Origin: Paramecium sonneborni
Taxonomy: Eukaryota > Ciliophora > Oligohymenophorea > Peniculida > Parameciidae
Reading direction: 5' to 3'
NCBI GenBank assembly: GCA_905182985.1
Contig: CAJJDN010000016.1
Location: 643,861 to 707,860 of the forward strand
Length of the DNA stretch: 64,000 nucleotides
In this document: positions 1 to 10,882 of the stretch, one piece after another
How the letters are laid out: every line of letters starts with the position of its first letter
How positions within the stretch are numbered: position 1 is the stretch's first letter
Notes under the pieces: model-generated
Seen by the model: only the letters and a program-made list of their open reading frames with translations
Database searches by the model: none
Told to the model about the DNA's origin: nothing
Program-made: the position numbers and the translations under genes

Positions 1-2962
1 ATATTATCAAAATATTTGGTATATGGTAGTAAGACTCTTCCTATAATTTTAGGATCGATATCTTTAATATCTTCATCAATTTATACAACAGTTTTAACTT
101 TTTTTAATAAATTTGTTCTTAATTCTGTTGCTTTAAATACTGGCTTAAGTTTAAATTTAAGATCATTCCAGTTTTATGATTTTTATGGCATAATAAGTTT
201 CTCGAAAAGATGTTGTTATTTTTCAATAAGATGTGGTAATTCATGTTATTTTAATTCTTCTCTATCTTTTTCTGTCATCTAGCCTTTAAAACTTTACTTT
301 AAATATTCATCCCATTTATAATTTAAATAACTTAATTAAACTTAAAAATTATGATTATACCATTTACAAAATTTTTAAATTGTTTAAGTTTATGTTATGA
401 TTGTTTTTAAATTGATTCTAAATTTTAAAAATAATTATCTTCTTAAATTAAATAAATTGATTTTTCTTATATGAGTATATTTAGATTTAATTCTAAAATG
501 AATTTTAAATCTAAATATAAATGATAACAAGATCTTTTTTTATCTTAAACCTAGTTTCTATTTAATTTTTTTAATGATATTTCTTTTTCTAATTGTATTT
601 TAAATGACTCTAGCTTTCATGTGTTCTTTAAACATTAAACGTTTCAATTCTAAACCTCTTTAAGAGGTATCTTACATCATTTGATAAATATTCTCCATAT
701 TAAAATAAGTTAAAATCATTCGAAATAATTAAATATTTTATTATTGTCTGATAATTTCAAGTCTTTTTTTATATCTAAATTCTGGAGATTTTTCTTAAAT
801 TGATTATTGAATATGATGTATTTTTTCTACAAAATTATCTTATTTTTTTTATTGAACGATTCTGAGTTTCATTTCTCTTTCATATGCTTAAGCTTAAATA
901 GTTTTAATAATATCTTCTTTATTTTAGATTGGAAATTTCTTAAGTTACATTTTTTCTGTAATTTCTTTATTAAGTTCTTCTCTTAATTTTTATTTCTTTA
1001 AAAAGATTTGTTTTCTCTTTTATGATAATGACTTTAAGTCTCTTTTAACATTATAAAGGAAATATGGATCAAATTGATCAAATTTATCATGGTATTTTTT
1101 CTTATCGCTTGAATTAAGATCATCACTCTTTCTTTTAGCAGTTTTAGATTGTAATTATAAATTTATTTGATTTTCAAATGAATTCTTTTTGTGATCATTT
1201 AATAAAGTCTTCATAAATTTAGATTCATCTTAAGACTTAACCATTAGAATGTATTAATACTTCAAAACATCATTTTCATGACTGAGCAATTAATCTATAT
1301 CTGAATGTTATTCCCATGTTTGTGATGTTGGAGTAGAAGTATTACACACAGGTATATAGAGATAATTTTGATATTCTAATTATTTCAATTTAGATTATAC
1401 ATCATCATAATCTTAATTTACCTGAGTATGATAACTAATAATATCAGTATCTAATCTTAGAGATCTAGTATTCCATTTATTTTTTGGCGGAACTCCTTTA
1501 AGAGAATCAACTTAACTTTTCATTTTTCTCAACAAACCAGCAGTTTATTCATATTATGTATATTTGGAAGGAGATTCATTGGTATCACAAAAATATTGAA
1601 TTTGAGTTTACATTTAGATTTAATCTATTTTATTTTTTTTATCTGCAAAATCTTTCATATAAGAAGCTTCTTCTCTTACTCTCTTCTATTAATATGAAGT
1701 ATACTAATCAACATTTAAACTTGGTAATTTATATTTTGAATTAGCTGGAACAATAAGAACAGTAAAGGTGCTACCCATAGCAGCATCGATTACTTTAACA
1801 TTTTTCAATTCTAATAATTATGGATATCTCACTTTATCTCCTAAATCTCCTAAACAATTCTTAATATTAATTCCCCATCCATATAATTATCCTGATAAAT
1901 CTAATGCACCAAAATGAGAATCACCAGCCATTATTTTTATGAAAGGTTTCTATTTTTAACAAAGTTTGACTGGTGTAACTGCTTTTGATAAATCCATTTA
2001 GAATGGTCCTTTACCCCAACCATATATATCTCCTTTTACATCAAGAGCTATACTATAATTAGATCCACATGCACAAGATACTATCTTTGTTGTGAAATCT
2101 TCTATTTATTTGGGACTTAATTACTCCTTCTAATTAAAATCCATATAGCCCAACTTACCATCAGCGAATTCTCCCCAACTCCAAACTTTACCCTAATCAT
2201 CCCATGCTAAAATATGCTTTTAACTACAAGCTATTCCTATGAATTATACTGTAAATTATAATTGTAATCCTAAACAATATAATTTATTTGGAGTTAAAAG
2301 ATAAGTTGTTGTTCCTATACATTTCACTGCTAAGATTTCAGCTTAGTGAACAGGCAAATGACTAGATCTTCTTTCAATTTCATTTTATCTATTTATAGAA
2401 AAATTGTAAGTAATATCCAAACTGCTTATTTAATAAAATGTGTCTATCTATTCTGTGAAGCCTTATTTTTCGGAGAGTTTAAAGACTTCCCCATAATTTA
2501 ATTAGTGCCAATTACCCCAAACAAATATCTTTTTATTTGTTGAGTAAGCAACAACAAAACCGGTTCCAGAATTTACTAATTTATAAGAATTTTAAGTTAT
2601 TTATGAAATGTTTACAGGCATATTTACAAATGGTTGTTATAAACCTAATTAAGCAAATTAAGAATTTCCAAAACCCCAAAGTTCATATTAAGCTATCTTA
2701 TAATAAAAAAATACAATCTATCAGAAATGTATTTTACTCACAACAAATTACACTTATAAAACATATCTCTTGCTCTCCTTTTTTTGATGTTTTAGTTGGA
2801 TCTTTAGAATATTTATTTTAAGGGAACACTATTCTTTACAATCTGAATAATCGATAAACTAATTACTTCTGATTGTCATTCATTATTGTTTGCATTTATA
2901 AGGCAAAATCTCCTACTCCAAAATAAAGTACTAAATTACAAAATCAAAATACCATGAGTCAT
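1..2962 (-). CDS. RCC1-repeat protein with charged C-terminal extension (partial)
   Basis: The N-terminal half carries RCC1/RLD-type beta-propeller blades, seen as repeated xLYGWG, xIYGWG, VWSWGE and ELWGFG motifs at roughly residues 1-430. Proteins of this type act as GEFs, ubiquitin-ligase adaptors or chromatin/microtubule-linked scaffolds. The start is chosen because removing a 22-nt intron just after ATG-ACT-CAT joins MTH to the first blade (VLYFGVGDFA); a second 22-nt intron restores frame before ELWGFG. After the propeller the frame stays open without TGA for over 500 codons of Lys/Glu/Gln-rich, probably helical sequence and runs off the window edge, so the C-terminus is missing. The A+T-rich stretch near 280-540 is open but weakly protein-like and could hide an intron or a gene boundary. 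No partner is visible. Confidence 0.75.
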
Positions 2963-3064
2963 TTTTAAAGAAAAACTGTATTTTAATTGCAATTTTATTA
3001 ATAAATTTTTGGCTTAATCAAGCAATAATAATTTTGGGTCATCAAATATATTACTATACAAATT

Positions 3065-3093
3065 AACCCTAATTTCAACATCAATTTAGGGTT
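3065..3093. other. intergenic hairpin
   Basis: Perfect 8-bp inverted repeat AACCCTAA / TTAGGGTT with a 13-nt loop, followed on the + strand by a run of T. It lies between two genes read on the minus strand. It could affect RNA 3'-end formation or be chance; there is no tandem telomeric array here. Confidence 0.3.
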
Positions 3094-3216
3094 TTTTTAA
3101 TTTTATCAATTGATTTGAAATCAGCGATCAAATATTTAATTTATAATCACACTTCTCTAATAAAATTATGTAAGAATATAAATATTTAAGTTTAAAATAT
3201 TGCATAAAAATAAATT

Positions 3217-4730
3217 TCAGGCTATCATTATGATCAATATTATGAATAACAAAAAAGTGACTCCTATTCCAACGTACATATAATTTTAAGCATCTATGAG
3301 TGTAGGTTTAAATTTAGATAATTCTTCTAATTCTCTTTTGACATTAATTTCAATTGTATCATATAAATTTTTTCCGCTCTCTTATATTTCAGGAGGATTA
3401 AAGCTATCATTTTCCTTAATAACACTGGGTGGATAAAGCTTTTAATTAGTTTATGTAATTTAATTTGAAGTGATTAAATCTCTCCTGATTTCAGATTATT
3501 CATTATCACTAGGCACACCTTCATTTCCATTTAAATTAAAGTATTTAATTTCAAGATTATCAATTTATTTCTAAATATCTGATTTTAATCTTCTTTCAAG
3601 ATCATTTGGTTGAATAGTATCATAATTTGGAATTTGAATAAATGTTTTTTTCAAATCTTCTAAAGCTTCTATAACATTTTTCTTTGTTGTTGAAGGAAAA
3701 GTCATCATTAAAAAGTAGCATGCTATAAAATAAATAAATTAAATTAACATTTTTTATCATCTAAAATTCCATGCCATTCAGATCTTTAATTTCCTTGAGC
3801 ATAAACTTCAAATTTAGTTGTTTCATATAATTATTTTTTTAATTAATTGATAAGAGATCCCTTAGTATCATCAAAAGATTTTGTAGTTCCTCTTTTCAAA
3901 CAAAAAAGTGTTTTATTACCAGTTACATTATAGATCATAAAGCATCTATAGACAGAATGCTTTCTATATTAATCTTAAATTTTAGATTATTATGCTTGAT
4001 TTCTTATTTAGCTAATTCTAAAAAATTTTAATAATAAATACTGAGGAGTGCTTTAGAGAAATTGCTGATTAGTGATTTTCTTTTATTATTATTATTATTA
4101 TTATTGTTATTGTTATTGTTATTGTTATTATTGTTGTTATTGTTATTGTTATTATTATTGTTATTGTTATTGTTATTATTATTGTTATTGTTATTATTAT
4201 TATTATGCACTCCTTTCTATTTCATCAGGTTATCCTTCGGGACCAATATCTTAACAATATTTTTATTCTAGTTCATCTAACTTTGCTATGAGATCGTTTT
4301 TTTTCTAATTAGGAAAAGTATTCTCATTTAGCTTTTATTTTTAATCATATTCTTACATTTTTATAATTTGGTATATAGAGAATGATCTACTATAATTCAA
4401 GTAGAGATGATCGAATAACACCTTATGATGATCCTGGAAAAGTCATCATTAAAAAATAACAGTCTTAACTTAAATGATAAATTGAATACTTGTCTTTTCA
4501 TCTAATATTCCATGCCATTCACATCTTGGTCCACCAGATATATTAATTTAATTACGATAGGAATCTTGTAGATTTACTTATACATATTCTTTAACTTGTA
4601 AAATAGTTTCTGTAAATAGATTTCCACAATGACGTTTAATAGAAATTAAGACTTATTGTTTATCACAATCATAAACAGCAAAACATCGAAATACTCTCCC
4701 AACATAATCTATGCCTGATTTTGTTTACAT
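3217..4730 (-). CDS. Double longin-domain, polyGln-linked, C-terminally anchored protein
   Basis: Two homologous longin modules lie in tandem. The first starts at MQTKSGIDYVGR and contains CEWHGILDE, then NCYFLMMTFPG. The second contains SEWHGILDD, SCYFLMMTFPS and ends in a hydrophobic anchor (VTFLLFIILIIMIA) before TGA. Longin domains belong to YKT6/VAMP7-type membrane-traffic proteins; little room exists for a full R-SNARE helix, so the second module resembles SNARE-less longins. Each module has a 26-nt intron at the same place; module 1 has a further 25-nt intron ending AAG. Between them is a polyGln tract of about 40 residues. Module 2 has no convincing own ATG, and module 1 has no stop before entering it in another frame, so I join them by one intron (47 nt would fit, unusually long). 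The alternative is a truncated paralogue followed by a gene starting at an internal Met. Confidence 0.6.
4082..4206 (-). repeat. Interrupted TAA/CAA polyGln repeat
   Basis: A trinucleotide tract in which TAA and CAA codons alternate on the minus strand; in this code all encode Gln. It sits between the two longin modules. The synonymous mixing of TAA and CAA suggests it is translated rather than a neutral microsatellite. Confidence 0.85.
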
Positions 4731-5015
4731 TAATCAGAACCTAAAAATATTTTTAATATTAATTTATATTTTTAATATCTGTTATCTTGTAATTCTATTT
4801 TAAAAAAAAAATACAGCTTAACATTCAAAACAAGATGTTTATATATTTCGTTGTCTTATTAAATCTTTGAGATATTTCCAAAAATTGGAGAATATTTTAC
4901 TCAAATATAAATTAGAATTATTTTTATAGAAAATTAAATCTTAATAAAAATATCTAATAATATATAATGGTTAAAATATTATGTATTTGAATTTGATTAT
5001 ATAATATTAAACATT

Positions 5016-6713
5016 TCAACTAACATATAAATCATGTTACCAAGTACCTGTATAAGATTCTTTATTTTAATATTCAAATTAACCTTTACCATGAGCCTAA
5101 TCACATGAAAAGACTCCCATAAATTTAGATCCATCGGAAAAATAGAGAACTCCGATGCCATGCTTTTATCCATGTTTCACCTAACCTTTATATTATATCC
5201 AATCTTTTCTTGATAAATTCTTATGTGATTTCTCTAATTCTGATTTCGGTTTATTATAAAAAGTAACATCACCATCAGGAATATCAAATACCCACATTCC
5301 CTCAGTCACTTTTTAATTATCAGAATCATAATAAGTGCCTAATCCATGTCTTCTTCTATTACAAATTTATCCAATATAATAAAAACCATTTGAATAGTGT
5401 AATTTTCCTTAAGTCACAGCATTTTCAAAACCTATTTTTGTTTCCTAAGTTTTTACTTCTTGCCATTTAGAATCCTTAATTGAAACTTAACTCATATCTT
5501 ATTGTCTTATTTTTTATTACTCTGCTTATTAACTAGATTTTATCATTGTTGGAGATGTTGCTTAACCTTATGGATGTTTAGATTAGAAAATATTTTAACT
5601 TATCAAATTTTCATAGGATGAAGGCTTATTTTAACCAGCAATAAAGAATTCTTAAGGTTAATGCTTTTCTAATAAACGATGTCTATTTAAATCCTGAAAC
5701 AATTTATTTACCATTTCATCTAACTGTATAAAATCAGGTCTTTCTTATTCATCAACTTTTAACATCAATTCAATCAAATGTAGTAACTATTCATTAAAAT
5801 TAGTTGTAATTAAATCATCTTAAACCTTTCTTAAAGCGAAATCGTCTATTGACCATCTCTTCCAATCATATATTTCAGGTTTTTTTGCTTAAATTAAATA
5901 TATAAGCATCGTTCCAAAATTAAATACATCTGATTTATATCTATTATGTTTGAGAAACTAATTTAATAATCACATCATTACTTTATCTTTTCTTGGAATA
6001 GCCTCTATTTATGCTGGAGATAGAAATGCTGTCTTCTTCATTTCATTCAAAGCTTAAAGTTTATATATATAACTTAATACTTTACTTATCATCATAAAGA
6101 GATATGAAATCTTAAAACAAATTTTATCTTATTGGTTTTTAATACCTATCTACTAATTTGTAAACATCCACATTAAAAGGAGTTTTAACTGTTATAATAT
6201 CATCTATATCAAAGGCTGATGGATATATCTTATTTGCTTATTAAAATGCAAATGCTGATACTACACAATCCAAAAGAAATAAGATTTCATCTTAATTGAA
6301 TTGTTATTTCATTATAACCTTTTTGTGACGAGTTAACGGTTCTATTGGTCTATCAATTAGTAATATTATTTCAGTATAAGGAATAAAAACCTTCATTGAT
6401 TCTATTATAGAAATATTATGAATTGCTAACAAATTAGGATGGTTATGATATTCATTTTTTGTTCTCCACTTCTTAACAAAGTCTTTTAACTTATTCGATG
6501 ATGCAGCTGCTTTTGAATAAATTAATCCAAAATGAGGGATACTATTATGTTGAATTCTATTATTCTCTTTTTTTATTACATTTCAAGCCATTTCAAAGTC
6601 TAAAATATTTAATATTCATCTGTATAAGGCATTGGAACCTAAAATTATGACATTATTTCTCTCATTCGTAAATCTTATTGTAAATCTTATGTTGTCCCTT
6701 AGCAAGAACCCAT
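5016..6713 (-). CDS. MORN-repeat protein with degenerate kinase domain, N-myristoylation signal
   Basis: Begins MGSCQGTTQ, a fitting N-myristoylation site with Cys4 for palmitoylation, so probably membrane-bound. Residues about 20-370 follow a protein-kinase fold: the C-lobe has TAFLSPAQIEAI (APE-loop position), YKSDVFNFGTMLIYLI and a closing ERPDF. The catalytic HRD and DFG motifs are absent (IYPSAFDIDDI and YKLVDRYQ stand in their places), and no VAIK lysine is obvious, so a pseudokinase is inferred. The C-terminus has several MORN-like repeats (YYIGQICNRRRHGLGTYYD, YKGQVKHGQKHGIGVLYF), which bind membranes or scaffold partners. Introns of 23, 28 and 24 nt were removed; the 24-nt one contains an in-frame TGA. 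Stop after HDLYVS. Confidence 0.75.
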
Positions 6714-6854
6714 TTTATCAATAAATTTAATATTATTTATATATATCTGTTTTTTTAAACTTTAAAGAAATAATAAATAATGTTAATGAAAAAGATTGTT
6801 GTTTTTAAATTGACGCATTTCTAGCAATTGAAAATTATTTTTTTATTTTAAATT

Positions 6855-7623
6855 TCATTTCAACTTTATTAAACACTATTTTAAACATTATTTTAAAATA
6901 AATTAATCAGTTATGAAATCTAAAATCTAATATTGATAACTATTTTGATGACAAATAAGTTTATAAATAAATAGAATCTATAAAAATAAAATTTTTCTTA
7001 GAATTTCGGCATTTTAATTTTAATATTCACTCATGCTCTATTGTCTAACCATTAGATTACAGATTTTTACTTCATTCTAAATATCATGGTTAATTTTTAA
7101 ATACAATTACAATAAGTTTACACATATTAATACACTTTTATCCTAACATTAACGCTAGATTAGGATTAACTAATTTATCAAGACTTTCTAATATTATGAA
7201 GTAATAAATGATCCATTCATTGTTTTACATTCCTTTATACTTATAATAATGATAGTTGAAATAATTTTTGGGAAGAGTTCATTTTTACCGTGTATAGGAA
7301 TTTTTTATTAAGTCTTCAGTAATTTATTAATTTTTACTTATTGATTCAACCACTCTTCAAAACTTATCGTAACAATAATCATTAGAAAATCAACAATTAT
7401 ACTCTAAGGTATGTAGTATAAACCCATTATAATTAGAATATTTTCTTAAAATTACTAAAAAAGCAGATATTATCCCAAAAATAAATTAGTCAGATAAAAG
7501 ATGAAGGAAAATTAGAGTTTTTCTAAAACAAATAATAGAATGCATTCTGATTAATAAACACTAAAGAGGTTTAGCAACTGATAGAAATCTATCAATGAGT
7601 TTACTTTCTTCTTAACCTTTCAT
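6855..7623 (-). CDS. Orphan protein, function unknown
   Basis: I do not recognise this gene. The minus strand opens at MKGQEESKLIDRFLSVAKP and has two long protein-like segments joined by an intron; a 40-nt GTATAA...AAG intron would connect HTL to DFEEWLNQQVKIN. The second segment is helical and rich in Ile, Leu, Gln and Lys (for example HDIQNEVKICNLMVRQQSM) and ends KQCLIKLK before TGA. A moderately hydrophobic patch (IFGIISAFLVIL) lies near residue 50. It is transcribed in tandem with the MORN pseudokinase (142-bp gap). The start and the intron are uncertain. Confidence 0.4.
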
Positions 7624-8097
7624 TTAATTTTCTTTTCGAAATTCAATCCAACAATTATATTTTTTCTAAACTTCTATATTGTTATTAATTTGTATTTATA
7701 CTGAATAATTTAAATTTATTTTAATTTGTTCTAAAGTCTTTATAAAATATTGCTTTAATAATTATAATAATTCATAAAATTTTGATTTAAATCTTATAAA
7801 AATTAGATCTGTAATTATAAATTTCTAAATTAATAAAGGAAACTAAAAAAATAAATCATAAAGGCCGAAGTATAAGAAACAAGACTTTATTTATGAATTC
7901 CGCATCTCTTTAGAATAGCAGGATCTATAAAATTAATCTATATAATGAATATACAAAAAGAACAAACAGGAATAGTTAAATTAAAGTTTAAATTACTTCT
8001 ACAAATATGTTTTAGTATAATCATTGAATTAATGTGATCCAATAAGAAATAAGGTTTGCATTTTCCCGAATTTGATTTTTATTACATCATATTAATT
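7624..8097. other. Divergent intergenic region
   Basis: Between the orphan gene and the Rab gene. Very A+T-rich. A 41-codon ORF on the + strand near 7893 is the only open stretch and has no recognisable content. Probably the upstream region of both genes. Confidence 0.4.
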
Positions 8098-8883
8098 ATG
8101 AAAAATTATAATTATCTCTTTAAGTATATTATTGTGGGAAATACTAGTTAGTAATTTTATAATTGATGAAGGTGTAGGAAAAAGTTGTTTACTTCTGCAA
8201 TATGTTGAGTAAAAATTTAGAAGTGCTCATTAAGTTACAATGGGAGTAGAATTTGGAACTAATATTATCTAATCTAATAATCATGTTATAAAATTACATA
8301 TTTGGGATACTGTAAGATGACTATCAATAATTTTAGGCTGGATAAGAATCTTTTTCATCAATGATTCGTGCTTATTATAGAAAGTATTTTTAGATTAAAG
8401 TAGTGCAATTGGATGTGTTTTAGTGTTTGATTTGACTGATAGAAAATCATTTGAGGCTTTAATTAAATGGCATAATGAAGTGCTGACTTGTACTGGTAAT
8501 GATATTTAAATTATTATTGTTGGGAATAAAAATGATTTACAGAATAGGTATGCTTTTTCCATATTAATAGTTAGAGAAGTTTAAGAAAAAGAAGCATTAG
8601 CACTTGCCTAAAAATTTAATGCAAATTACATTGAAGCATCTGCTTTAAATGGATTTAATGTTGTTGAGATTTTTGAAAATCTGACATAATAAATATTAAA
8701 AGAAATATAAAATGGTGAAATTGATCCATAAAATGAGGTAAAACTTATAACTATTAAAAGATTTATGGTATAAAAATTGGAGATTTTGAAAAGAGAAGAA
8801 ATTCAGACATCGTTCCTAAAAGTTAAAGATATTCAGTATAAGTGAGTTATCCTATTTAAAAACAGAGATGGGAATGTTGTTGA
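8098..8883 (+). CDS. Rab family small GTPase
   Basis: A membrane-traffic GTPase. All nucleotide-binding motifs appear once five introns of 20-27 nt are removed: P-loop GNTSVGKS, switch region TMGVEFGTN, G3 WDTAGQE, G4 NKND, G5 EASAL. Switch II continues SFSSMIRAYYRNAIG, typical of Rabs. The C-terminus is WECC, a double-cysteine geranylgeranylation signal, so the protein is membrane-attached. Introns at 8147-8171 and 8312-8336 interrupt the P-loop and the G3 motif. The product is about 220 residues, normal for the family. The hypervariable tail after IDPQNE contains several basic residues. I cannot assign the Rab subfamily securely; the MGVEFGTN effector loop is Rab2/4/14-like. Confidence 0.9.
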
Positions 8884-9026
8884 ATAAATGATATCACAAA
8901 ATTTAATTTAAATGTTTTTAATTATATTTCATAGTAAATATAATTAAAGAATGTTAAAATATTATGTAAATAGGTTAATGCTATTTAGAAATACTATTAA
9001 TTGTTTTAATATGAACTAAAAATTTT

Positions 9027-9805
9027 TCAAAATAAATGTTTGTTGACAAATTCTTTCATAAATTTAAAATTATCCATCATCATAGCATGTTCTATACCTT
9101 TTAATTTAATTAATTAGAGTTCATTTTCTAACTTATATAAAGGTTAAATAGATTTTTCAGCAAATTCATAAGGAATTACTTCATCTTCTTCTCCATGCAA
9201 AATTTGAATTGGAGTTTTGTTATTTATTTCTGTAAATGGGAAATAAAAACCGGAGTTTCCAAGGATACCACCTAAAGATTCTCTAAATAGAATTATTAAA
9301 ATAAATTACTTGTATCCCAATCCTGCCAATAAAGACATACAACAACCTTAAGAAAAACCACCTATAAAGATATTCTTTTTTGGAATAGGTTCTTAATCAA
9401 TTAAACTCCAAATAAAATTTCTTGATTCTATTGCTTAATCAACTCCCCATAATTCTTTATCAGATTTAATTCCCCAAAACTATTTCCAATTTGGTATCAT
9501 GATATCATACCAAGATGTCATCATTTCCCCTTGATTTTTTGTTAATGGTCTCACAGGAGCACATAGTAAAATGATCTTTGTTGTTTAATTATCAAAAGGA
9601 TTTAATTCAGGATTATTAAATCCTGCTAGAAAACTATCAGGAACATCTTCTAATCCATGCATCTTTTTATGATAAGAAATACTACCCATATGAATGTATA
9701 TTTATGTTCCTTTTTAGGATAAATATATATATGTTTATCAACTCTAGTGATTCCTTGAGTGAAATCTTTAGTAAGTGCAGGTATTACTTCCTTAAGAGAT
9801 AACAT
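9027..9805 (-). CDS. Acyl-protein thioesterase / carboxylesterase-type hydrolase
   Basis: Alpha/beta hydrolase of the APT (LYPLA) family, which removes palmitate from cysteine or hydrolyses short esters in the cytosol. The nucleophile elbow GGFSQGCCMSL is intact; the family CAPVRPLT and SWYDIM segments precede it; the catalytic Asp (HGEEDEVIP) and His (IEHAMM) follow. One 27-nt intron separates LGYK from ESLGGILG. The usual N-terminal HGLGD is replaced by HMGSISYHKK, so the oxyanion region is altered. The ATG used lies in a different frame from the conserved part; an intron is needed that I could not place, so the first about 35 residues are uncertain. It is divergent from the EF-hand gene with only 24 bp between the start codons. 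Confidence 0.75.
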
Positions 9806-9829
9806 TATAAAATAATTAATAAAAGTGAA

Positions 9830-10299
9830 ATGGGAACTTGTTCAAATAGGCCAGAGCAAAAATAAATTTCAGAGAATTTAAGACTGAAAGCGATAATGAT
9901 ATTTCAAAAAATTGATATATAGAATAAGGGTTTTATTGATAAAGAAAGAACATTATAATTTTGGAAATCAAATTTCGCAAAAATAAATACAGATGCTTTA
10001 TTTTCTTAAGTTGATTATAATAAAAGTGGGAACATCACAGTTTAGGAATGGCTGGCTTTTTGGGATATTGTGAAATAGTAGGGTTATTCAGAATAAGAGA
10101 TATCAGATGAAGTAAATATTAAAAATAATATATAATTTCTTAGCTTGACGAGTTACAATAAGGGAAGGCTTGGGTGTAATTCTAAAAGGTGGAAGCTTTT
10201 ATCAGGGCAGATACTTAAAGACACAAAACATAAATAGATTAAATAGTATAGATGGAGAAAAAAACATTGCTTAAATCAAAGTCTTTTAATTATAATTGA
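9830..10299 (+). CDS. Myristoylated EF-hand protein
   Basis: Small (about 145 residues) calcium-binding protein. The start MGTCSNRPEQ fits an N-myristoylation signal with a neighbouring cysteine. Two EF-hand loops are visible: DIQNKGFIDKER (degenerate at some ligand positions) and the better DYNKSGNITVQE. One 32-nt intron at 10112-10143 follows EQEISDE. The C-terminal part is basic and helical (DQIVQMEKKTLLKSK). Likely a membrane-linked calcium sensor; no partner is implied by neighbours. Confidence 0.8.
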
Positions 10300-10882
10300 A
10301 ATAAATAAATTTAAGATTAAAAAATGTCTTTAAAACTTAATTATATAAATATTATTCCAATATATTCTTGTAGATTCATAACTTTATGAATTTAAGAAAT
10401 AAGAAATGTCTATAAAATTATTTTAATAATAAACTATTCTCTTAATAGATGTTCAATTTTTATTTTAGAGGCATAAATATAGACTTAATTAAATTATCAT
10501 TAATTAATTAATTTGATGATTAGAGAGGAATATTAAATGTATATATTTCAGGAATAATCAAATAAGAAAATTTTATATAAAATTTTATAACTACATATTA
10601 CTTAGAATTTTATATATGGAGTTTTTAAAATTAGATATAATTTAATACCCATATCCTCAAAAAAAATATAGATATAATGTTACTATTTATAAAATCAGTG
10701 TTAATGGACTAAGAGAAGTATATAAGTTAATTATATTATTTTATTCCATCATTTATTATTTCCGATAGATTATCCAAATTTAAATAATAAAAAATGAGGA
10801 TTATTCGAAGAATTAAAGTCAGAATTCATTATAAATTCAGATCAATTGAAATTTTTATCGTACAAATTCAATAAAAAATCAA
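10300..10882 (+). pseudogene. Convergent gap holding a possible gene remnant
   Basis: Between convergent genes. From 10618 the + strand reads MEFLKLDIIQYPYPQ and YRYNVTIYKISVNG, then loses frame. In another frame DYPNLNNKK, a TGA, and GLFEELKSEFIINSD follow. The segments look protein-like but no intron joins them without the TGA, and the reading enters the antisense of the importin gene. A decayed gene is possible; chance is too. Confidence 0.25.

Noticed and set aside
3065..3093. Telomere-like CCCTAA/TTAGGG
   Set aside because: Single copies in a hairpin, not a tandem array; ciliate telomeres here would be G4T2/G3T3-type.
4062..4271. polyLeu and Tyr/Cys-rich ORFs on the + strand
   Set aside because: Shadows of the polyGln repeat on the opposite strand.
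7015..7080. tRNA-like D-arm sequence (TCTAATGGTTAGAC on the minus strand)
   Set aside because: No T-arm GTTCRA consensus and no acceptor stem pairing; it lies inside a protein-like frame.
8098..9805. A trafficking operon of Rab and thioesterase
   Set aside because: The genes are convergent and ciliates do not generally use operons; adjacency alone is not evidence.
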